From the NCBI RefSeq assembly GCF_900113635.1, contig NZ_FOQA01000006.1:1-64000 (forward strand): DNA of 64,000 nucleotides. The letters run 5' to 3'. The position numbers were made by a program, and so were the translations under genes. The notes beneath the pieces are model-generated. The model did not search any database, had not been told where the DNA came from, and saw only the letters and a program-made list of their open reading frames with translations. This stretch comes from Tindallia magadiensis (GTDB taxonomy: Bacteria > Bacillota > Clostridia > Peptostreptococcales > Tindalliaceae). Of the stretch, positions 46,121 to 55,303 are shown one piece after another (within the stretch, counting starts at the first letter, position 1; every line of letters begins with the position of its first letter).

Positions 46121-47017
46121 TTATATTTCAAGGTGTTTTCTAAGGGATATAATACTACCCAGCGCACCTACTCCAGATCCAAGAACAGCAAACATAATCA
46201 CCGTACGTTGCATCATTTCTTCCACCGATAACAGATAGGTACTAAACATAACAAAAAACCTTGTCGTTACCATGTCGAAAATAGTTTGATAACCAAAGTA
46301 CACAATCACCACCGCAATCATAGCACCAACTAAACCTAGAATGGTACCTTCTAAAAGGAAAGGCCATCGGATAAACCAGTTGGTAGCTCCAACATCTTTC
46401 ATAATTCTTATCTCTCTTTTTCTGGCATTGATGGTTAATTTTATCGTGTTCGAAATGATAAAGGTTGCGATCAGAATCAATACCGTCATGACGATCAATC
46501 CTACAGTCCTAACAAGACCTGCAATGCGGATGAGGTTATCTATAATATCTCTATAATACCTTATTTCATCCACTCCGGTTAGTCGATCTATTTCATTCAC
46601 AACAGCGTCTGAGTAACGAATATGATGGACATGTACGATATATGAATTAGGCAGCGGGTTATTGTCTAAAGAGTCCAGTAAATGTCCCTGCTCTCCCCAT
46701 CTTTCTTTCATATTCGCTAATGCCATTTCTTTCGACTCATAATGAACATAAGACACACCTTGGATATCACCTATCCTAGATCCAAGGACATCGATCTCTT
46801 GAGAGGAAAGATCGTCCTCTAAGTATACCTGCATACTGTCAAACTGTGTTTGAGCAAGGCTTGCCAAGTGTCCCATATTCAACACTAAAATCATCATTAG
46901 CCCTAGTATTGTCAAAGAGGCAGCCACAGAGCTGATAGAAGCAACACCCATCCCTTTATTGCGCCAGATACCCTTAAAGCTTTGCTGCAGTATGTACTGA
47001 AAGGATCTAAGTTTCAT
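46121..47017 (-). CDS. ftsX: Cell division ABC transporter permease FtsX
   Basis: About 298 residues: a cytoplasmic start (MKLRSFQYILQQSFKGIWRN), a first helix (about 24-45), an extracellular domain (VYLEDDLSSQEI..., about 60-160) and three more helices, with REIRIMKDVGATNWFIRWPF before the third as in the FtsX/MacB-like permease domain. With FtsE it controls the peptidoglycan hydrolase encoded next. ATG 47017 gives the family N-terminus and overlaps ftsE by 11 bases; the longer frame from 47071 lies inside ftsE. Confidence 0.94.
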   Translation of the reverse strand: MKLRSFQYILQQSFKGIWRNKGMGVASISSVAASLTILGLMMILVLNMGHLASLAQTQFDSMQVYLEDDLSSQEIDVLGSRIGDIQGVSYVHYESKEMALANMKERWGEQGHLLDSLDNNPLPNSYIVHVHHIRYSDAVVNEIDRLTGVDEIRYYRDIIDNLIRIAGLVRTVGLIVMTVLILIATFIISNTIKLTINARKREIRIMKDVGATNWFIRWPFLLEGTILGLVGAMIAVVIVYFGYQTIFDMVTTRFFVMFSTYLLSVEEMMQRTVIMFAVLGSGVGALGSIISLRKHLEI

Positions 47018-47693
47018 AGCCGTAAATCCCCCTCTGGACATCCCGCACGATATTCCCTTTCTCAAGGGCAATTACTCTTTGCTGCATCACATCTACAATG
47101 TCTTTTGCATGGGTTGCCATCAGAATGGTTGTCCCTCTTCTACTGATGTGCCTTAATACTTTCATTACTTCCCACGCTGTATCCGGATCTAGGTTTCCTG
47201 TTGGCTCGTCTGCTATCAAAATAATCGGTCGATTAACAATTGCTCTCGCAATGGAAACTCTCTGCTTTTCACCACCAGAAAGCTGGTGTGGGTACTGTTT
47301 TGCTCTGTCACTTAAACCAACCATTCCCAACATCATAGGCACCTGTCTTCTTATTTCTTTCGGCGAAGCACCGGTTACTTGCATTGCAAAGGCAACATTT
47401 TCATAAAGCGTTTTGTCTTCCAATAACCTAAAATCTTGAAAGACAACACTTATTTTACGTCTCAGGTAAGGAATTTGTCTTTGAGATAATTTTGTGATAT
47501 CTTCTCCATCAACCATTATTTTACCCGATGTTGCTTGTTCTTCCCGTAGCAAAAGTTTAATAAACGTGGATTTTCCAGCTCCACTTGGGCCTACCAAGAA
47601 CAAAAATTCTCCCTTATTTATTTTTAAGTTAATATTTTTAAGTGCATGCACACCGTTATCATATACTTTAGTTATACTACTGAATTCGATCAA
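47007..47693 (-). CDS. ftsE: Cell division ATP-binding protein FtsE
   Basis: 228-residue ABC ATPase: Walker A VGPSGAGKSTFIKLLLREE near 35, Q-loop VFQDFRLLEDKTLYENV, signature LSGGEKQRVSIARAI near 138, Walker B ILIADEPTGNLDP and H-loop ATHAKDIV. FtsE-type features are the DFRLL and EPTGNLDP context and the partner ftsX. It starts with TTG 47693 (MIEFSSITKVYDNG is the usual family start) after AGGAGTG. First gene of the ftsE-ftsX-envC operon. Confidence 0.95.
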   Translation of the reverse strand: MIEFSSITKVYDNGVHALKNINLKINKGEFLFLVGPSGAGKSTFIKLLLREEQATSGKIMVDGEDITKLSQRQIPYLRRKISVVFQDFRLLEDKTLYENVAFAMQVTGASPKEIRRQVPMMLGMVGLSDRAKQYPHQLSGGEKQRVSIARAIVNRPIILIADEPTGNLDPDTAWEVMKVLRHISRRGTTILMATHAKDIVDVMQQRVIALEKGNIVRDVQRGIYGYET

Positions 47694-47731
47694 AGAGCAA
47701 TCACTCCTGAAATTAGTCTGATTTAATTTTA

Positions 47732-47761
47732 ATTATAACCTTATCCTAGGCATAATTGCAA
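47732..47761 (-). promoter_or_regulatory. Promoter of ftsEX-envC
   Basis: On the minus strand TTGCAA (47761-47756), an 18-base spacer and a perfect TATAAT (47737-47732). Because TTGCAA is its own reverse complement, the same hexamer can act as -35 for the opposite strand. Confidence 0.65.
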
Positions 47762-47852
47762 GAAGTCTGTTAAAATGAATATATCGTCTCATTTGATTGG
47801 ATAGTCATAGGCTTTACTGATAAGCCTTTCTTTTTCTGATGAGACGACATAG
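47756..47852 (+). promoter_or_regulatory. Promoter and structured leader of fau1
   Basis: TTGCAA (47756-47761) followed by TATATC (47780-47785, 18-base spacer) is a plausible plus-strand promoter. The transcript would begin near the arm TCGTCTCAT (47784-47792), which pairs with ATGAGACGA (47839-47847). Inside lies a hairpin AGGCTT/AAGCCT (47809-47814, 47822-47827) followed by TTCTTTTT, terminator-like. The two folds could compete as an attenuator. It fits no riboswitch that I know; in particular it lacks tetrahydrofolate-riboswitch features that I would recognise. Confidence 0.4.
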
Positions 47853-47943
47853 GTTATCCACTATGTTACCACCATTATACCGTACATCACGTATCTACGA
47901 TACTAGTGTTCAGATACAAAGAAAGAAAGAAAGGAGTTTTCTT

Positions 47944-48531
47944 ATGAAACAAGCCATGCGAAAAAAAATGATTACCCAAAGAGAATCCTTAGAAATTGAT
48001 CAGGTGAAACAAAAGAGTAATGCTATTCATCACCATTTGTTTCAAACAGAAGCATGGAAAAAAGCAAACCATATGATGATTTATCTTGATTTTAGAAATG
48101 AAGTTCAGACTTTTCCTCTTATTGAGTTGTTCTTAGCACAGAATAAGCATATTTATATTCCTGTCACCAACCCTTCCAATCATCATTTAACAGTTTCTGA
48201 ACTTAAAGAGCCTTCTCACGACCTTCAGGTTGCTCATTTTGGTTTGCTAGAACCAAAGCCCGAGGCTTTACGCCCTTCAAATCCTCAAATACTTGATCTG
48301 GTCATTGTGCCTGGTGTGGTTTTTGACAGGGAAGGTTATCGAGTAGGATTTGGAGCCGGCTATTATGATCGATTTTTACCAAAACTTCAACAAAACACTC
48401 ACCTTATTTCTTTAGTCTATGATTTTCAGCTAGTTCCAAGCGTACCTAGAGAACCACATGATATCCCAGTTCAATGGATTGTCACCGAATCAGAAATAAT
48501 CAATTGCAAAAAAACAGGCTCTCATTCATAG
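47944..48531 (+). CDS. fau1: 5-formyltetrahydrofolate cyclo-ligase
   Basis: ATP-dependent conversion of 5-formyl-THF to 5,10-methenyl-THF. From ATG 47944 (AAAGGAG 8 bases upstream) it is 195 residues, the usual family size; the open frame from 47839 is noncoding leader. Motifs: the basic N-terminus MRKKMITQRESL, MIYLDFRNEVQT near 50, HFGLLEPKPEA near 100, and the ATP/substrate loop VPGVVFDREGYRVGFGAGYY-DRFL near 122-145. It is a lone plus-strand gene between minus-strand operons. Its last codons form part of a bidirectional terminator. Confidence 0.93.
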   Translation: MKQAMRKKMITQRESLEIDQVKQKSNAIHHHLFQTEAWKKANHMMIYLDFRNEVQTFPLIELFLAQNKHIYIPVTNPSNHHLTVSELKEPSHDLQVAHFGLLEPKPEALRPSNPQILDLVIVPGVVFDREGYRVGFGAGYYDRFLPKLQQNTHLISLVYDFQLVPSVPREPHDIPVQWIVTESEIINCKKTGSHS

Positions 48532-48537
48532 AGAGCC
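48507..48537. terminator. Bidirectional terminator between fau1 and the Lon-like gene
   Basis: GGCTCTC (48517-48523) pairs with GAGAGCC (48531-48537) around a 7-base loop containing the fau1 stop. On the minus strand it is followed by TGTTTTTTTT, a strong T-run that ends the Lon-like transcript. On the plus strand only TTCTT follows. Confidence 0.8.
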
Positions 48538-48573
48538 TTCTTAAATGTTAGGCATGATTTTATTTTCAATCTG

Positions 48574-50985
48574 TTATGCATCCTTCGAATCATTAGCCTT
48601 CTTGCTATCTTCTTTATGAATTCTTTTTAACCTGCTGCGAACCATCGCATTAATGGTACCCTCCGGATAGTTTCCATTTTCATCTTCTGTTCCCGCAGGA
48701 ACCCCTGTGAGAATTTCAATCCCTTCTTCCACATGACTGATCGCATATATATGAAACTCGCCATCTTTTACAGCTTCCACTACTTCATCTTTCAACATTA
48801 AGTTTTTCATGTTTTGTTTAGGAATAATAACACCTTGATCCCCGGTGAAACCCATACGCTTGCACACGTCAAAAAATCCTTCAATTTTTTCGTTTACTCC
48901 TCCTATTGGTTGAATTTCACCATTTTGATTGACAGAGCCTGTAACTGCAATCGATTGTTTGATAGGAACATTGGAAATACTTGATAATATCCCATATAAC
49001 TCTGTACTGGATGCACTGTCTCCATCAATCATAGAATAGTTTTGTTCAAAACTGATACTCACCGAAAGAGAAATCGGATGTTCTTGTGCATATTTTTTAC
49101 CCAGATATCCACTAAGGACATATACTCCTTTTGAGTGAATTGGACCGCTTTTTGCCACTTCCCGTTCGATATTAATAATGCCAGGTTTGCCACGATAAGT
49201 GGTAACTGTGATCCGTGACGGCTTTCCAAAAGAATGTTGCCCTGAGCCCATAACAACCAAACCGTTAATTTGACCGGTTTTATTTCCTGTGACATCCATC
49301 AAGAGGGTACCGTCCTGGAATAATTCGTTTAATTTCTCTTCGTATTTATTATTTCTATAAATCCTCTCTTCGATGGATTTATCAACATGTTCTACAGCTA
49401 CGGTATCTGAATAGTCTTCCGTAGCCCATTGATCTGCTTCATATAACACTTCAACTACCTGACTAAAGCGAGAAGTTAACTTTTCTTGATGGTCTGCTAA
49501 CCTTGAACTGTATTGAATAACTCTACATACGGCCGATCGGTCAAAATCTTTAAGTCCTACTTCTTCACAGTGAGTTGCTATAAAGGCGGCCATTTTTTCC
49601 ATATTTTCCTGATCTCTGCTCATTTCTGTATCAAAATCCGCCATAATCTTAAATAGTTTCTTGAAGTCTTCATCTAATGCATAAAGTAAGCTATAGGTAT
49701 ACGCATCCCCTATTAAGATGACTTTTATATCCAAAGGAATAGGCTCTGGTTTTAATGATGATGTTACAATGAGTCCCATCTGTTGTGACAGGTTTTCAAT
49801 ATTTATTTCATTAGTCTTTAAGGCACGTTTCAACGTATCCCATGCATAGGGCTGTAATAGTATTTCTCTTGTATGCAGCAGTAGAAATCCACCATTGGCC
49901 ATATGTAATGACCCTGCTTTGATTTGAGTAAAATCAGTTTTCAAAGCTCCCATTTCATTCTTATATTCAATGGCCCCCATTAAATTGTAAAATGTAGGAT
50001 TATTTTCATTAATAATAGGAGCATGTTTCGTTTCACTATGATCCACCAGTAGATTCACTTTATAGCGAAGATGAAAATGATCATCGCCCGATTTCTTAAT
50101 AAAAAAAGCACTTCCCTTTTCTTGAGAAGAATCTTCCCCTTTTCTAAACCGATGAATATTTTCTACAATATCTCTTTCCATCTCATTAATATATTCTCGT
50201 ATCTCTTTTCTATGATTATACCTATTTAGAAGTTTTTTAATGTAATAATTAATGACATCGTACCCTGTTTTTTCATCCAGTTTTTTTACTTTGCGTCTTA
50301 ACTGCTCTTCTAGATCTTTTATCTCATTGAAATGCTCAAAGGTTTTCAAACTAAGTTCGTTTGATTTTTCTCGAAGCTCATCCATTTTTTCTGCTGACAG
50401 GTTTTCGTACTCTTCCTGACTCATCGGACGATCTTCTACTAAAGGAATCGTTACCAATCCATGCTCTGTTTCTTTGAACATAAAACCATATTGAGCCGCT
50501 ATTTCGTTAAGTTTTTTTAGCATTTCCTGATTTTTTTTCTGATAGTCTTTCACTAATTCTGTTTTTTTTGATTCATATTCTGTGCTTCGAAAAGCCATAA
50601 TAATTTCATTCCGAATCTGTTCTATCATCGATTCAATATCTTTTTTGAATTGACGACCTAAACCAGCCTCCATTCCTAAAGCCTTAGGTTTATCTGGATG
50701 CTTAAAATTATAAACATACACCCAATCCTGCGGAGTTGACATGTTTTCTGCATAAGACCGAGCAATCGATTCAGAATAGCTGCTTCTACCGGTTCCACTA
50801 AGACCAGAAATATAAATATTATATCCTTTTTTATTCATTTTCAAGCCAAACTCCAAAGATTTTACAGCCCTATCTTGCCCAATAATATCTTTTAAGGGCC
50901 TTAACTCTTTCGTTGTTTCAAAATCAAAATTTTCCATCGAACAAAAACTGTTTAACTGTCTCCAGTCCACTTTGTATTTTTCCAT
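48574..50985 (-). CDS. Lon-family ATP-dependent protease (AAA_32/LonB-like)
   Basis: About 803 residues. An AAA-type domain with an altered Walker A, SGLSGTGRSSY near 68, where Arg replaces Lys as is usual in this subfamily; a long coiled-coil insertion (about 120-310); an ATPase core (HMANGGFLLLHTREILLQPY near 385); and a C-terminal Lon protease domain with Ser in DGDSASSTELYG near 658 and Lys in GGVNEKIEGFFD near 700. I recall this family (YcbZ-like) as present in many clostridia without a well-defined substrate. ATG 50985 has AAAGGAGG about 9 bases upstream; the frame extends to 51087 without a start signal. Confidence 0.85.
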   Translation of the reverse strand: MEKYKVDWRQLNSFCSMENFDFETTKELRPLKDIIGQDRAVKSLEFGLKMNKKGYNIYISGLSGTGRSSYSESIARSYAENMSTPQDWVYVYNFKHPDKPKALGMEAGLGRQFKKDIESMIEQIRNEIIMAFRSTEYESKKTELVKDYQKKNQEMLKKLNEIAAQYGFMFKETEHGLVTIPLVEDRPMSQEEYENLSAEKMDELREKSNELSLKTFEHFNEIKDLEEQLRRKVKKLDEKTGYDVINYYIKKLLNRYNHRKEIREYINEMERDIVENIHRFRKGEDSSQEKGSAFFIKKSGDDHFHLRYKVNLLVDHSETKHAPIINENNPTFYNLMGAIEYKNEMGALKTDFTQIKAGSLHMANGGFLLLHTREILLQPYAWDTLKRALKTNEINIENLSQQMGLIVTSSLKPEPIPLDIKVILIGDAYTYSLLYALDEDFKKLFKIMADFDTEMSRDQENMEKMAAFIATHCEEVGLKDFDRSAVCRVIQYSSRLADHQEKLTSRFSQVVEVLYEADQWATEDYSDTVAVEHVDKSIEERIYRNNKYEEKLNELFQDGTLLMDVTGNKTGQINGLVVMGSGQHSFGKPSRITVTTYRGKPGIINIEREVAKSGPIHSKGVYVLSGYLGKKYAQEHPISLSVSISFEQNYSMIDGDSASSTELYGILSSISNVPIKQSIAVTGSVNQNGEIQPIGGVNEKIEGFFDVCKRMGFTGDQGVIIPKQNMKNLMLKDEVVEAVKDGEFHIYAISHVEEGIEILTGVPAGTEDENGNYPEGTINAMVRSRLKRIHKEDSKKANDSKDA

Positions 50986-51077
50986 AAAGCAAGTCCTCCT
51001 TTGGATGTTTCCTTCATAACCTACGAACCCTTTATCTGTCTTATACCATGTTTCGGTCAAATCATTCACAAAAGAAT

Positions 51078-51109
51078 AAAAAAGCATCTACCTTTTCCAG
51101 GTAGATGCT
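51078..51109 (-). terminator. Terminator after the phosphodiester-glycosidase-like gene
   Basis: On the minus strand AGCATCTACC pairs perfectly with GGTAGATGCT around a 7-base loop and is followed by six T. Confidence 0.9.
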
Positions 51110-51153
51110 AAAAACGTTACTTCTTTTTGTGTTTCTTTTTTTTACTTAATCTA

Positions 51154-54100
51154 CTAAAACGAGACTGTTTGTCGATCAGAGTTCCATGTATAATCTACAT
51201 TCATCGCTCTGGCAAAGCGAGAAATAGGTACAAAAGTTCGATCATTTCTTATTTCTGCTTCACTGCCCATTTCGATAGAGTTACCATCAATATATAGTTT
51301 GGAACTTCCGATACTCATCTGTAGTATGTGTCCTTCTAATGTTTCAATGATCGCCATCGATTTTTCGCTGTCCCATCCCACATTTTCTCTAGGAATACCA
51401 AGGGCCCTTGAAACATGAGCTACTGGCACCATTAATCGATCTTCATTAATATAAGGAGCCGCATCCAAATTTACTCGTTCATTATCGGCAATATAATAGT
51501 TCTGCCCAACCCAAAACACAACAGTTCTTTCTGTGTCATCAGTGTTTTCCTTGTTGTCTTCAGCATCTTCATTTTTTTCCTCTTGTTCATTCGGTATTTC
51601 AATGCTGGTATCATCGCTTGCCTTGTAAAATAGTTCCTTCGATTCAAGGTATAGATTCATTAGATGCTCCGAACTTTTTCCTAAACCTACATATCGGACT
51701 CCCTCTCGTATTTCAGTACCTCTAGATCCTTGACTATAAAAAACAAATACATTTTTACCCGAATCTACCAGACTGACTAATTGATCATTTAGCAATTTGG
51801 CTTCCAGTTCATCTTTGAATCCTTCCGGACCCCAAATAGGACCATTCATTAGTATAACAATGTTTTTAGCCGTCGCAGATGTAAGCTTATTTTTTAGCCA
51901 TGGCCATTGCTGATAATTAGTTTGCCTGATGCCTTGCTGATGAGCATCTAATTTTAAGAACATGGTATCTGACTCTTCAGCAGAAGTAAAAGATTGATCC
52001 TTACTAATAACGGTAGAGCCGCCTGATATTACTTGCAAATCAGAGGTAATGGCATACTTTTTATCAGCATTCTCTATGGATCTGTTTCTTCTATCTCTTA
52101 GCTGCCCTCCAGCTTCCTCAGCCGTCAGTGTTGGTAAACTTAAAGGTGCGATCGCTTCCATTCCATCAAATAATAAGGTTCCTGAAGTTTTAAAGAAAGG
52201 ATCTGGCTCAACAACATATAGCCGATGTAATGTCAAGGGAGCTCTTAAGTCTCTAGGTAAAGATCCGCTCACATACTCCCAGCCCATCCAGTCTATCCCT
52301 TGCTTCAGATCAACGGTATGGTTCGTTCCATTTCCATCTTGCACCTGAGCTCTAATCCAGTGTGGTGCTGTTTCTTCAGCATGCACCCAAACACCAATTT
52401 CACTAGTGCCACTTGGAAGCACGTAATCATTTCCAAAGGTGATATAAGCTGCTGTCGTCTCTACAGAACCTGTCAGGTCATAATCTAATTGTATCGAATG
52501 ATTATTTGTTTTGCCTTTCTCGGCAATTGAAACATTTCCTGTTACCTGCTCTGGATACCCTAAAAATCCAGGGTTGTATTCTCTAAAAGCTGGCAGTTTT
52601 GTATCTTGAGACCCTACGGCCATTGGAATAGCTGCTGAATGTCCATTGTAGCTAGCCTTCAGAACGGTTACTCCATTTCGGTCAGCACTTTTGTAAACAC
52701 TTCGTTCAAAACTTCCTAATTGGTTGCTGTCTTCCCATCTTACCTGTTCAAAGCTTAAAGGTGCTCGATAACCATCCGGACTGATTCCTTCCACCCTTAG
52801 TTCTATTTCATCATTTCTGTTCATATAATAGGATGGAGTATGAATTTGAATTGCGGCTAATTCATCGATGACACGAAAATCCATTTGGCTTTTTTTACCC
52901 CGATAGGTTGCTTCAACTACTAATTCACCTGAAGCATCGGGTATTAATTTACCAGATTCTACACGACCTTCGCCTTCCAGTATACGAAAATCAGCTTGAT
53001 TAACATCGACTGCAACTGGTCTATAGGCTTCATCATAGCCCTTTATTTCTAAAGCAATACCATTACTCTTAAAGATTACATCTTGGCTTGCCTCTAACAC
53101 AATGCCTCCTAAATCATCATAGCCATTACTAGCAGAAGAAACAGCCAATGCATTAATGATTCTACGCTGTCCTCCATCGGAGGGAGTATTTGCCAATGCT
53201 GCCTTAGCATCACCTGGACTTCTAACCATCATCGTGGTAGAACCACCTCCGTCCATTAGTAAGGCATTAAAGCTACCCATCTCTATCATTAGTCTTGCTA
53301 ACACTTCTCCATTGACACCACGATAAGAGGTATGACGACCATCCACCGTTACCATAATTAACGTTGATCCGCTATTATCAATTCCTACAGCTGTTCTTGG
53401 ATGATTGCCTGTTACCGGTTCTGTAAAAGAAGCAATTTGACCATTTCGTACTAACGGCGTGCCACCACCAACGGCTAATTCAATTCCTTCCAAGCTAGGT
53501 ATCATCTGAGGATGAAAAGTTAATTTTTCGCCAGGTTTAATGGCTTCGTAAAGCTCGTTCCCCTCTTGACCGGAAGCCAGCAGTACATAACCATTTTCCG
53601 GAATGGTAACAGCGGGCAATCCTCTTCTTACCTCCTGCACCTGTCCATCCTTCACTACAATTTCCACTAGATCAGGATATTCGTCTGATGCTCCAGGACT
53701 TCTTTCTCCCCAGTTCCGGTCCATGATCGTTGTCTGGTGATAATTCCAAGTGATCTTATTATAGGCTTTAACACTAAAGATTCCTCCTCTTTCAGAGGAA
53801 ATATACATATGATTCTGCCAAGTATCTATCATAGCTTTTCGATCTTTTGTAATCCCTAGTGCCGCAAACGGTTTCACCGTCACCGGACTACTAACTACCT
53901 GGCCGTCCCTTACCATTATTCCTAAAGGAGAGTCCGGATTTGTCACATAAAAAAAGTCTGTGTTAATAGCCGCAATAGGATTCTCTTTCTGTGTCAGCAT
54001 CTGGCTTAGTGTTTCTTTATGTGCTACTCCTTGGGAACTCTGCAGTAAATCTATTTCATTTTTATCGTTTTTCAAGTCTATCGTAACCACATTCATGTGC

Positions 54101-54276
54101 AGCCATCCGTTTTCTCCAAAACGAAGCACTCGCTCATGAGTAACCCCACTACCAATATTACTTTTTTGCCTGTCTTCATATAGATATCCACTGGCAAACA
54201 CTGGCTGCATCAAACTGTTTATCAACAATACTCCCGTCACTGATGCGGTTAACAACACTTTTTTCCAGGCTTTCAT
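51154..54276 (-). CDS. Secreted NAGPA-type phosphodiester glycosidase family protein with copper-amine-oxidase-like C-terminal repeat
   Basis: 1040 residues. Signal peptide (about 1-28, cleavage after VFA). A NAGPA domain (about 70-390): AAINTDFFYVTNPDSPLGIM, HPRTAVGIDNSG, MVTVDGRHTSYRG and ALLMDGGGSTTMM, the motif of phosphodiester glycosidases and related exopolysaccharide proteins. The middle has Ig-like and carbohydrate-binding-like beta regions (about 395-720) and a region naming a dated string-like hydrolase fold is not clear to me (about 730-900). After an acidic Glu/Asn linker the C-terminus (about 925-1040, YINEDRLMVPVAHVSRALGI) is the copper-amine-oxidase N1-like domain common on clostridial surface proteins. 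It probably acts on cell-wall or exopolysaccharide phosphodiesters. Confidence 0.8.
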   Translation of the reverse strand: MKAWKKVLLTASVTGVLLINSLMQPVFASGYLYEDRQKSNIGSGVTHERVLRFGENGWLHMNVVTIDLKNDKNEIDLLQSSQGVAHKETLSQMLTQKENPIAAINTDFFYVTNPDSPLGIMVRDGQVVSSPVTVKPFAALGITKDRKAMIDTWQNHMYISSERGGIFSVKAYNKITWNYHQTTIMDRNWGERSPGASDEYPDLVEIVVKDGQVQEVRRGLPAVTIPENGYVLLASGQEGNELYEAIKPGEKLTFHPQMIPSLEGIELAVGGGTPLVRNGQIASFTEPVTGNHPRTAVGIDNSGSTLIMVTVDGRHTSYRGVNGEVLARLMIEMGSFNALLMDGGGSTTMMVRSPGDAKAALANTPSDGGQRRIINALAVSSASNGYDDLGGIVLEASQDVIFKSNGIALEIKGYDEAYRPVAVDVNQADFRILEGEGRVESGKLIPDASGELVVEATYRGKKSQMDFRVIDELAAIQIHTPSYYMNRNDEIELRVEGISPDGYRAPLSFEQVRWEDSNQLGSFERSVYKSADRNGVTVLKASYNGHSAAIPMAVGSQDTKLPAFREYNPGFLGYPEQVTGNVSIAEKGKTNNHSIQLDYDLTGSVETTAAYITFGNDYVLPSGTSEIGVWVHAEETAPHWIRAQVQDGNGTNHTVDLKQGIDWMGWEYVSGSLPRDLRAPLTLHRLYVVEPDPFFKTSGTLLFDGMEAIAPLSLPTLTAEEAGGQLRDRRNRSIENADKKYAITSDLQVISGGSTVISKDQSFTSAEESDTMFLKLDAHQQGIRQTNYQQWPWLKNKLTSATAKNIVILMNGPIWGPEGFKDELEAKLLNDQLVSLVDSGKNVFVFYSQGSRGTEIREGVRYVGLGKSSEHLMNLYLESKELFYKASDDTSIEIPNEQEEKNEDAEDNKENTDDTERTVVFWVGQNYYIADNERVNLDAAPYINEDRLMVPVAHVSRALGIPRENVGWDSEKSMAIIETLEGHILQMSIGSSKLYIDGNSIEMGSEAEIRNDRTFVPISRFARAMNVDYTWNSDRQTVSF

Positions 54277-54420
54277 TTGATCCCTCCGTCTTTATTTGAT
54301 GATCACATAATCTACTAAGTTGCTCTATACTATTATAGTAAAAGGAACCAATCGTATGGTTACAGTTGTTTTACAAATTGTTTTCTATTTCAAGATAGGC
54401 CTTTCGGCACTCTTATGTGC

Positions 54421-55284
54421 TTATAGTGAATCTACTTCCTTGAAGCCTTCACCCAACACTTCGTGAATCGTTGCCACCATCATGAAAGCATAAGGATCTT
54501 CTTCATACACTAATTTTTTTAGTTTTACAACTTGCGCCCGACTCACGACACATAAAAGCATTTCTTTTTCTTCGCCGGTGTACATTCCTTTTGAATTAAT
54601 CGAAGTAACTCCTCGATCCAACTCATCAATAATCCGCTTGCCAATGATATCGGATTTTTGAGAAATAATATAAAATGCTTTGGAATAACTCAAGTCTTCA
54701 ACAATAAAGTCAGCCAGCTTTACAACAATGTATAAAGCTATTACCGAATATAAGGCTGTCTCTATCTTTTTTTCTACCATTCCCGCAAAAGCAACGATCA
54801 TTAAATCGAGGATCATCATTAGTTTTGCAATGCTTAAGGTAGGGATATAATGATTGAGCATCGCACCAGCTAAATCAGTCCCTCCTGTCGTACCACCCAT
54901 TTTGAATACTAAACCAATCCCTACTCCTAATGTTACACCACCATAAATGGCTGCAAGGAGAATATCTGAAGTAATTGTATAATCAGCACCAAAAAAGATA
55001 ATAAAGAGTCTCAAAAATAAGGACAGCATGATGGTTGCATAGGCCGTCTTTGCTCCAAAAGCTTTCCCTAAAATCATTATTCCTGCGATAAATAGCGGAA
55101 CATTGATTGCCAGATTAGTAATATCCATGGGAATGCCCATTAATTTTTGAATAACAACGGCTAATCCAGTAACACCACCGGGCGCAATCGTATTAGGTTC
55201 CAAAAAAAAATGTAAGGCAAATGCCATCATTGCACTGCCCAGTGTAATTACTGAATACTCCAGTAACGCCGAACTTTTTTTCAT
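54421..55284 (-). CDS. YitT-family membrane protein
   Basis: 287 residues. Five to six hydrophobic helices in the first 200 residues, with FLEPNTIAPGGVTGLAVVIQ near 28-47 and GGTTGGTDLAG near 130 (YitT/DUF161), followed by a cytoplasmic DUF2179 domain (YIISQKSDIIGKRIIDELDR, MLLCVVSRAQVVKLKKLV). Function is not established; transport is assumed. ATG 55284 is preferred to GTG 55293. It ends the csaB-tagA unit, 19 bases after tagA. Confidence 0.88.
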   Translation of the reverse strand: MKKSSALLEYSVITLGSAMMAFALHFFLEPNTIAPGGVTGLAVVIQKLMGIPMDITNLAINVPLFIAGIMILGKAFGAKTAYATIMLSLFLRLFIIFFGADYTITSDILLAAIYGGVTLGVGIGLVFKMGGTTGGTDLAGAMLNHYIPTLSIAKLMMILDLMIVAFAGMVEKKIETALYSVIALYIVVKLADFIVEDLSYSKAFYIISQKSDIIGKRIIDELDRGVTSINSKGMYTGEEKEMLLCVVSRAQVVKLKKLVYEEDPYAFMMVATIHEVLGEGFKEVDSL

Positions 55285-55303
55285 ACCGATCACTACCTTT
55301 CCT

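Noticed and set aside
47756-47943. 6S RNA upstream of fau1
   Set aside because: 6S RNA is next to the homologous gene in proteobacteria, but this leader does not form the long rod with a central bubble and is not long enough upstream of the ribosome-binding site.
50760-50790. Lon-like protease inactive because Walker A Lys is Arg
   Set aside because: As I recall, Arg (or another residue) at this place is usual in the AAA_32/YcbZ subfamily, and the Ser-Lys protease dyad is intact.
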